From: Comamonadaceae bacterium
GTDB lineage: Bacteria > Pseudomonadota > Gammaproteobacteria > Burkholderiales > Burkholderiaceae_C
Direction of reading: 5' to 3'
Assembly (NCBI GenBank): GCA_027490555.1
Contig: JAIXXW010000289.1
Location: forward strand, 1 to 6,410
DNA length: 6,410 nt
Part shown: one piece after another, positions 1 to 4,631 of the stretch
Layout: the number at the start of each line of letters is the position of its first letter
Position numbering within the stretch: position 1 is the first letter of the stretch
Position numbers and translations under genes: made by a program
The notes under the pieces: generated by a model
Databases searched by the model: none
The model's input: the letters and a program-made list of their open reading frames with translations, nothing else
Told to the model about the DNA's origin: nothing

Positions 1-3
1 CCC

Positions 4-35
4 CAACGGCCTCTTCGGAGGCCGTTGTCTTTTCT
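4..35 (+). terminator. Rho-independent terminator of an upstream gene outside the window
   Basis: A perfect 10-bp GC-rich stem (4-13 pairing with 18-27) encloses a TTCG loop, giving the very stable C(UUCG)G tetraloop, and is followed by GTC and a TTTT run at 30-33. On the + strand the T-run lies directly after the stem. On the - strand no T-run follows, so the element reads rightward. It most likely ends a + strand gene lying left of position 1 and separates that gene from the operon starting at 157. Confidence 0.85.
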
Positions 36-142
36 GGCGGGCTGAACGCAGGTGGGCACCGTGGTTTTGTCACTTCGGTGCAGCGCAGGCAGACCAGCTC
101 TGGGACAATCGCTGGCTCAGCAACGGGCCCCGGGGGCCATTC

Positions 143-150
143 AAGGAGGT
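143..150 (+). promoter_or_regulatory. Strong Shine-Dalgarno site of the TTT receptor gene
   Basis: AAGGAGGT is a full-length match to the anti-Shine-Dalgarno sequence and sits 6 nt before the ATG at 157. It decides the start: the open frame extends upstream to a GTG at 52, but that extension has no comparable ribosome site and would put 35 non-signal-like residues before a clear signal peptide. No convincing sigma-70 promoter was found between the terminator (35) and this site. TTGTCA at 67-72 resembles a -35 box but has no -10 partner at normal spacing. Confidence 0.85.
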
Positions 151-156
151 CTTCTC

Positions 157-1131
157 ATGGCAAGCAAGCATTGGCTGCGCGGGCTCTGCGCCGCGGTGGT
201 TTTGAGCGTCGGCTGGGGCAGCGTGCTGGCCCAGAACTACCCGACCAAGCCGGTCCGTCTGGTCGTGCCTTTCCCGGCCGGGGGGGCCACGGATTTGTTT
301 GCCCGCACCCTGTCCCAGAAGCTGGGTGAAAAAATGGGTGTGGCGCTGGTGGTCGAAAACCGGCCGGGCGCAGGCGGCACCCTGGGTTCGGACCTGGTGG
401 CCAAGGCCCCTGCCGATGGCTACACCTTGCTGCTGGCCACCTCCAGCACGCACTCGATTGGCCCCAACCTCAACCCGCGCATGCCCTACGACGCGGTGAA
501 GGACTTCACCCCGATCAGCCAGGTGGGCAATGCGCCCAGCATCATGCTGGTGCCCAACAGCTCGCCGGCCAAGACGGTCAAGGAATGGATCGAGTACGCC
601 AAAAAGAACCCCGGACGCCTCAACTACGCCTCCAGCGGCAACGGCACCATCGTGCAGTTGACGGCCGAGTTGTTCAAATCCCAGGCCGAGCTGTTTGTGG
701 TGCACATCCCTTACAAGGGCACCGCCCTGGCCATCCCCGATCTGGTCAGCGGCAAGATCGATGTCATGTTCGACAGCCTGCCCACGGGTTTGCCGCATGT
801 GCGCGACGGCCGTTTGCGGGCACTGGGCGTGACCTCGCTCAAGGCCACGCCGCTGGCCCCCGGGGTGCCGCCCATCGCCGATGTGCTGCCCGGCTACGAG
901 TCCACCACCTGGTTCGGTGTGTTCGGGCCCAAGGGCCTGCCAGCCGAGGTGGTCTCCCGCGTCAATGCCGCCGCCAACCAGGTGCTGAAAGACCCCGAGG
1001 TGGTCGACCGTTTGCAGCGCTTGGGCATCGAGCCGGTGGGCGGCACGCCGGCCCAGTTCACCGCCATGCTGGCGACCGAATCGAGCAAATGGAAAAAAAT
1101 CATCACCGAGCGCAAGATCACATTGGACTGA
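157..1131 (+). CDS. Tripartite tricarboxylate transporter (Bug family) periplasmic substrate-binding protein
   Basis: A 324-residue extracytoplasmic receptor of the TTT/Bug family, which binds small organic solutes, often carboxylates, in the periplasm and passes them to a TctA/TctB membrane pair. Residues 1-25 form a signal peptide (basic start, hydrophobic core, cleavage after SVLA before Gln26). The mature protein opens with the family signature YPTKPVRLVVPFPAGG (28-43) followed by TD (45-46). Further family blocks are NRPGAGGTLGSD (68-79), KAPADGYTLL (83-92), IPYKG (184-188) and the FGPKGLP segment (256-262). The length is normal for the family. Start chosen at the ATG at 157 because of the strong ribosome site. 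It is the first gene of a four-gene + strand cluster, and only 1 nt separates its stop from the next start. No tctA/tctB genes are visible, so the permease must be elsewhere or the protein may serve another role such as sensing. The ligand cannot be predicted from sequence. Confidence 0.93.
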   Translation: MASKHWLRGLCAAVVLSVGWGSVLAQNYPTKPVRLVVPFPAGGATDLFARTLSQKLGEKMGVALVVENRPGAGGTLGSDLVAKAPADGYTLLLATSSTHSIGPNLNPRMPYDAVKDFTPISQVGNAPSIMLVPNSSPAKTVKEWIEYAKKNPGRLNYASSGNGTIVQLTAELFKSQAELFVVHIPYKGTALAIPDLVSGKIDVMFDSLPTGLPHVRDGRLRALGVTSLKATPLAPGVPPIADVLPGYESTTWFGVFGPKGLPAEVVSRVNAAANQVLKDPEVVDRLQRLGIEPVGGTPAQFTAMLATESSKWKKIITERKITLD

Positions 1132-1132
1132 C

Positions 1133-2755
1133 ATGAATTTCGACTACCGCTTCCCCTACACCAGCACCCGCTTGCCGCTGTTTGCGCGCAATGTGGTGTC
1201 CACCTCGCACCCGCTGGCCGCGCAAGCGGGCCTGCGCATGATGCTCAAGGGGGGCAATGCGGTGGATGCCGCGATCGCCGCTGCCGCGGTGATCACCTTG
1301 ACCGAGCCCGTCAGCTGCGGTTTGGGTTCGGACGCGTTCGCCATCCTGTGGGACGGCCAAGCGCTGCACGGCCTGAATGCGTCCGGCCCGGCCCCGGCCA
1401 CCTGGACGCCCGAGTACTTTCACCGCAAATACGGCCAAGACGCCAAGACACCGCCCAAGCGCGGCTTCGATTCGGTCACCGTGCCCGGTGCTGTGGCCGG
1501 CTGGGTGGCCCTGAGCGAGCGCTTTGGCAAGCTGCCCTTTGCCGACCTGCTGGAGCCCGCCATCGAGGTGGCCGAGCGCGGTTACCTGATCCCCGTGGTG
1601 GTGCAGCAAAAATGGGCCGCTGCCACGCCCGAGTTGCAGTCGCAGCCCGGCTTTGCGCAGAGCTTTTTGCCTTGGGGCCGTGCACCTCAGGTGGGCGAGC
1701 TGTTCCAGTTCAAGAATGCCGCGCGCGGCCTCCGGGCGATTGCCGCCACCAAGGGCCAGGCCATGTACGGCGGAAAAATCGCGCAAGCCATCGAACAATT
1801 TGCCAAGGACAACGGTGGCAGCATCACCGCCAAGGACTTGGCCGATTTCAAGCCCGAATGGGTAAAGCCGATTGCGAAAGACTACCGGGGCTACACCCTG
1901 CACGAAATTCCGCCCAACGGGCAAGGCATCGCTGCGCTGATCGCCCTGGGCATCCTGTCGAACTTCGATCTGGCCAGCCACAAGGTGGACAGCGCCGATT
2001 CGCAGCACCTGCAGATCGAGGCCATGAAGCTCGCCTTTGCCGACACCTACCGCTACGTCGCCGATCCGCGCTACATGGAAGTCACCCCCGAGCAAATGCT
2101 CGACCCGGCCTACCTGGCCAGCCGCGCCAAACTGATCGACATGCGCAAGGCACAAGACTTTCAGGCGGGCAACCCGGTCAAGGGCGGCACGATTTACCTC
2201 ACGGCGGCCGATGAAAACGGCATGATGATCAGCTTCATCCAGAGCAACTACATGGGCTTTGGCTCGGGCGTGGTCGAGCCCACTTACGGCATCAGCCTGC
2301 AAAACCGGGGCCACGGCTTCAGCACCGACCCACAGGGCCCCAACAGCGCCAACCTGGTCTTGCCCGGCAAGCGGCCTTTCCAGACCATCATCCCGGCCTT
2401 CCTCACCCAAAATGGCCAGCCGGTGATGAGCTACGGCGTGATGGGCGGCAACATGCAGCCCCAGGGCCACATGCAGACCCTGGTGCGCATGCTCGACTAC
2501 GGCCAGAACCCGCAAGCCGCGTGCGACGCACCGCGCTGGCGTTACAACACCGGCCTGAACATCAACGTCGAGGCGGCGATGAACAGCACCACCGTGCAGG
2601 AGCTGATCGCACGTGGTCACCAGCTGGACATCATCAACGACTCCTACCAGGACTTTGGCGCGGGCCAGTTCATCTGGCGCATGGGCGATCCGGCCGTGCA
2701 GGGCTACCAGGTGGCCAGTGACCCGCGCCGCGACGGACAGGCTGTGGGCTTTTGA
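1133..2755 (+). CDS. Gamma-glutamyltransferase-like Ntn-hydrolase, cytoplasmic
   Basis: A 540-residue member of the gamma-glutamyltranspeptidase superfamily, whose precursors cleave themselves to expose a catalytic N-terminal Thr on the small subunit. The N-terminal hallmark GGNAVDAAIA (40-49) is present. The predicted nucleophile is Thr353 in GGT-IYLTAAD, giving chains of about 352 and 188 residues. Ser371 falls where E. coli GGT has Thr409, Gly438-Gly439 match the oxyanion Gly pair, and the C-terminus SDPRRDGQAVGF is family-typical. There is no signal peptide, unlike periplasmic GGT of E. coli. The Arg that holds the glutamyl carboxylate in E. coli (DFREMAP) is replaced here by NASGPAP (82-88), the Asp pair before FS reads His394-Gly395, and the Ser-Ser pair reads Gln417-Thr418. 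It therefore resembles the YwrD-like branch; an amidohydrolase role such as the HpxW (oxamate) type is possible. Annotation as glutathione hydrolase would be unsafe. Its ATG follows the upstream TGA by 1 nt with no strong ribosome site, suggesting coupling. Confidence 0.9.
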   Translation: MNFDYRFPYTSTRLPLFARNVVSTSHPLAAQAGLRMMLKGGNAVDAAIAAAAVITLTEPVSCGLGSDAFAILWDGQALHGLNASGPAPATWTPEYFHRKYGQDAKTPPKRGFDSVTVPGAVAGWVALSERFGKLPFADLLEPAIEVAERGYLIPVVVQQKWAAATPELQSQPGFAQSFLPWGRAPQVGELFQFKNAARGLRAIAATKGQAMYGGKIAQAIEQFAKDNGGSITAKDLADFKPEWVKPIAKDYRGYTLHEIPPNGQGIAALIALGILSNFDLASHKVDSADSQHLQIEAMKLAFADTYRYVADPRYMEVTPEQMLDPAYLASRAKLIDMRKAQDFQAGNPVKGGTIYLTAADENGMMISFIQSNYMGFGSGVVEPTYGISLQNRGHGFSTDPQGPNSANLVLPGKRPFQTIIPAFLTQNGQPVMSYGVMGGNMQPQGHMQTLVRMLDYGQNPQAACDAPRWRYNTGLNINVEAAMNSTTVQELIARGHQLDIINDSYQDFGAGQFIWRMGDPAVQGYQVASDPRRDGQAVGF

Positions 2756-3660
2756 TGCTGCACAGCCCCAAGTCGCAACTGACCACGGGTTTGTTGTTGG
2801 CGGCGGCCGGCGCCATGGCCTTCAGTGGCAAGGCCATCATCGTCAAGCTGGCCTACCGCCATGGCGTGGACGCGGTCACTTTGCTGATGTGGCGCATGCT
2901 GCTGGCCTTGCCCCTGTTTGTGCTCATGGCCTGGTGGGCCGGGCGCGGCCAAGCGCGGCTGAGTCGGGCTGACTGGCTGGGCGTGCTGGGTCTGGGTTTT
3001 TGCGGTTATTACCTGTCGAGCTTTCTGGACTTCTGGGGGCTGGAGTTCATCAGCGCATCGCTGGAGCGCCTGATCCTGTACCTCAACCCCACACTGGTGC
3101 TGCTGCTGGGCTGGATCTTGTTCAAAAAACGCATCACCCAGCGCCAGGGCGTGGCCATGGCCATCAGCTACTCGGGCGTGCTGCTGGTGTTCGGGCACGA
3201 GCTGGGGCTGGCCGGGCCGCACGCGGCCTGGGGCGCCTTGCTGGTGTTTTTGAGCGCCACCAGCTACGCCATTTATTTGACCTACAGCGGGCAGCTGGTG
3301 CAGCGCCTGGGCTCTGCGCGTTTGGTCGGTCTGGCCACTTCGGTGGCCTGCGGGTTTTGTTTGCTGCAATTTGTGCTGCTCAAGCCGCTGGCGGCGGCCC
3401 TGGTGCCCGAGCCGGTGCTGTGGCTGTCGCTGCTCAATGCCATCGTCTGCACGGTGCTGCCGGTGCTGATGGTCATGATGGCGATTGAGCGCATCGGGCC
3501 CAGCTTGGCAGCGCAAACGGGCATGATCGGCCCCATGTTCACGCTGCTGATGGGCGTGTGGATTTTGGACGAGCCGTTCAACATGTGGATCATCGCCGGG
3601 ACCGTGCTGGTCTTGAGCGGTGTGTTTTGGGTCACGCGGCCGGCAGGTCGCCAACCGTGA
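2755..3660 (+). CDS. EamA/DMT-superfamily membrane transporter
   Basis: A 301-residue inner-membrane protein of the drug/metabolite transporter superfamily, usually proton-coupled exporters or permeases of amino acids, metabolites or drugs. About ten hydrophobic helices are visible, roughly at 11-32, 41-62, 73-93, 103-123, 133-147, 157-177, 189-209, 222-243, 250-271 and 277-294. They form two EamA repeats. Each repeat ends with the typical pattern of a helix, a short charged turn (FKKRIT at 123-128; LDEPF at 271-275) and a final Gly-rich helix (SYSGVLLVF; VLVLSGVFWV). The ATG at 2755 overlaps the stop of the preceding hydrolase in a TGATG arrangement, and no strong ribosome site precedes it, so it is probably translated by coupling. 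A TTG at 2752 would add one residue but is less likely. The substrate is unknown; coupling to the hydrolase suggests it moves that enzyme's substrate or product, which is inference. Confidence 0.92.
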   Translation: MLHSPKSQLTTGLLLAAAGAMAFSGKAIIVKLAYRHGVDAVTLLMWRMLLALPLFVLMAWWAGRGQARLSRADWLGVLGLGFCGYYLSSFLDFWGLEFISASLERLILYLNPTLVLLLGWILFKKRITQRQGVAMAISYSGVLLVFGHELGLAGPHAAWGALLVFLSATSYAIYLTYSGQLVQRLGSARLVGLATSVACGFCLLQFVLLKPLAAALVPEPVLWLSLLNAIVCTVLPVLMVMMAIERIGPSLAAQTGMIGPMFTLLMGVWILDEPFNMWIIAGTVLVLSGVFWVTRPAGRQP

Positions 3661-3691
3661 TGCGGCCAAAGGGCCCCATCGCATCAACTTC

Positions 3692-3696
3692 AGGAG
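3692..3696 (+). promoter_or_regulatory. Shine-Dalgarno site of the SDR gene
   Basis: AGGAG lies 6 nt before the ATG at 3703, inside the 42-nt gap after the transporter gene. It fixes the start of the SDR-like protein and shows that this gene is translated independently of the coupled upstream trio. The gap holds no terminator-like hairpin with a T-run, so the gene is likely on the same transcript. Confidence 0.8.
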
Positions 3697-3702
3697 ATTG
3701 AC

Positions 3703-4503
3703 ATGGACTTGGGCATTGCAGGCAAATGGGCATTGGTGGGTGGCGCAAGCAAAGGCTTGGGCTGGGGTTGTGCGCGGGCCCTGGCCCTGGAAGGCGTGAA
3801 CGTGGTCATGGTGGCGCGTGGCGCCGAGGTGCTGCACAAGGCGGTGGACGATTTGCGCGCCGAGACCGGCGGCAAGGTGCAGCTGATCGGCGTGGCGGTG
3901 GACATCACCACCGAGGCCGGACGCGAGGCCATCTGGAACGTGGCCGGTGGCCCTGGCAAGGACTACGACATCGTGGTCACCAACGCCGGCGGTCCTCCCC
4001 CTGGAGATTTTCGCGACTGGGACCGCGAGGCTTGGATCAAGGCGGTGGACGCCAACATGCTGACCCCCATCGAACTCATCAAGGCCACGGTGGACCGCAT
4101 GGCCGCACGCGGCTTTGGCCGCATCGTCAACATCACCAGCAGCGCCGTGAAAGCGCCCATCGACGTGCTCGGCCTGTCCAACGGCGCCCGCAGCGGCCTG
4201 ACCGGCTTTGTGGCCGGGGCTTCGCGCAGCGCCATCGCGGCCAAAGGCGTGACCATCAACAACCTGCTGCCCGGCCGGTTCGACACCGACCGCATCCGCT
4301 CGACCTTGAACGCCATGGCCCAGAAGGCCGGCAAAACCGTGGAAGAGCTGCGCGTCATCCAGCAAGCCCAGATCCCGGCCGGGCGCTACGGCAACCCGCA
4401 AGAGTTCGGCGCGATCTGCGCCTTTTTGTGCAGCCAGCACGCGGCCTACATGACCGGCCAGAACGTGTTGGCCGATGGCGGGGCCTACCCGGGCACTTAC
4501 TGA
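3703..4503 (+). CDS. SDR-family protein, beta-ketoacyl reductase-like, with a degenerate catalytic tetrad
   Basis: A 266-residue Rossmann-fold protein of the short-chain dehydrogenase/reductase family. The nucleotide-binding loop reads GGASKGLGWG (13-22), a variant of TGxxxGxG. VDIT (66-69) and TNAGG (93-97, the NNAG position) follow, with Asn118 in DANML at the tetrad Asn. IVNITSSAV (141-149) provides a candidate catalytic Ser146/147. The usual Tyr-x-x-x-Lys is absent: the aligned stretch is SNGAR (159-163), placing Ser159 and Arg163 there. The C-terminal blocks LLPGRFDT (188-195), GRYGNPQEFGAICAFL (227-242) and TGQNVLADGG (251-260) are normal SDR features. The length is standard and the gene looks intact, so this is not decay. 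A known subgroup of BKR-like SDRs (conserved-domain cd05344, from memory) has this imperfect tetrad and an SNxxRxGL block. It may be a non-classical reductase or only a cofactor-binding protein. It is the last gene of the + strand cluster. Confidence 0.9.
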   Translation: MDLGIAGKWALVGGASKGLGWGCARALALEGVNVVMVARGAEVLHKAVDDLRAETGGKVQLIGVAVDITTEAGREAIWNVAGGPGKDYDIVVTNAGGPPPGDFRDWDREAWIKAVDANMLTPIELIKATVDRMAARGFGRIVNITSSAVKAPIDVLGLSNGARSGLTGFVAGASRSAIAAKGVTINNLLPGRFDTDRIRSTLNAMAQKAGKTVEELRVIQQAQIPAGRYGNPQEFGAICAFLCSQHAAYMTGQNVLADGGAYPGTY

Positions 4504-4631
4504 AGACGCGCGGGGCGATGGCGTGCGGGCGTCTCAGCCATCGCCGTGTCCCTCACGCTGTCAGCCTGCACAGTCTCTGGCGGCCGCCACGGCTTCAGGC
4601 TTGGATAAAAGGCCTGCGCACGGCCCGGGGC
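4504..4631. other. Convergent intergenic region
   Basis: This stretch separates the end of the + strand SDR gene from the end of the - strand chemoreceptor gene. Both genes should terminate here, yet no strong hairpin with a T-run was found for either direction. It contains the 9-bp inverted repeat at 4514-4545, listed separately. I see no convincing small gene. Confidence 0.7.
4514..4545. repeat. 9-bp perfect inverted repeat (possible transcript-end hairpin)
   Basis: GGCGATGGC at 4514-4522 is exactly complementary to GCCATCGCC at 4537-4545, with a 14-nt loop, starting 11 nt after the SDR stop codon. A competing 5-bp stem (GACGC at 4505-4509 with GCGTC at 4529-4533) could form instead. No T-run follows on either strand, so it is not a classical intrinsic terminator. 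It could protect the 3' end of the operon transcript or take part in factor-dependent termination; that role is inference. Confidence 0.4.

Noticed and set aside
67..109. Possible promoter: TTGTCA at 67-72 with GACAAT at 104-109
   Set aside because: The spacing of 31 nt is far outside the 16-18 nt range, and no -10 box lies at the right distance.
125..138. GC palindrome just before the receptor ribosome site
   Set aside because: Only a 4-bp stem with a 5-nt loop can form. It is too small to claim as a regulatory element in GC-rich DNA.
52..156. N-terminal extension of the TTT receptor from a GTG at 52
   Set aside because: The perfect ribosome site at 143-150 and the signal peptide beginning at 157 fix the start downstream.
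70..1134. A 354-codon open frame on the - strand opposite the TTT receptor gene
   Set aside because: The same antisense shadow pattern, with no ribosome site or motif to support it.
1118..2620. A 500-codon open frame on the - strand opposite the GGT-like gene
   Set aside because: Its His/Gly/Val-rich translation has no recognisable fold, and it lies entirely antisense to a well-supported gene.
2704..4440. A 578-codon open frame on the - strand opposite the transporter and SDR genes
   Set aside because: Its translation is rich in Gln, His, Ala and Gly without domain motifs, as expected for the antisense frame of GC-rich genes. The + strand genes here show clear family motifs.
4607..4626. Possible - strand terminator for the chemoreceptor gene: GGCC stem at 4611-4614 and 4622-4625, with four T on the - strand
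   Set aside because: The position suits, but the stem is only 4 bp and GGCC is frequent here, so it could be chance.
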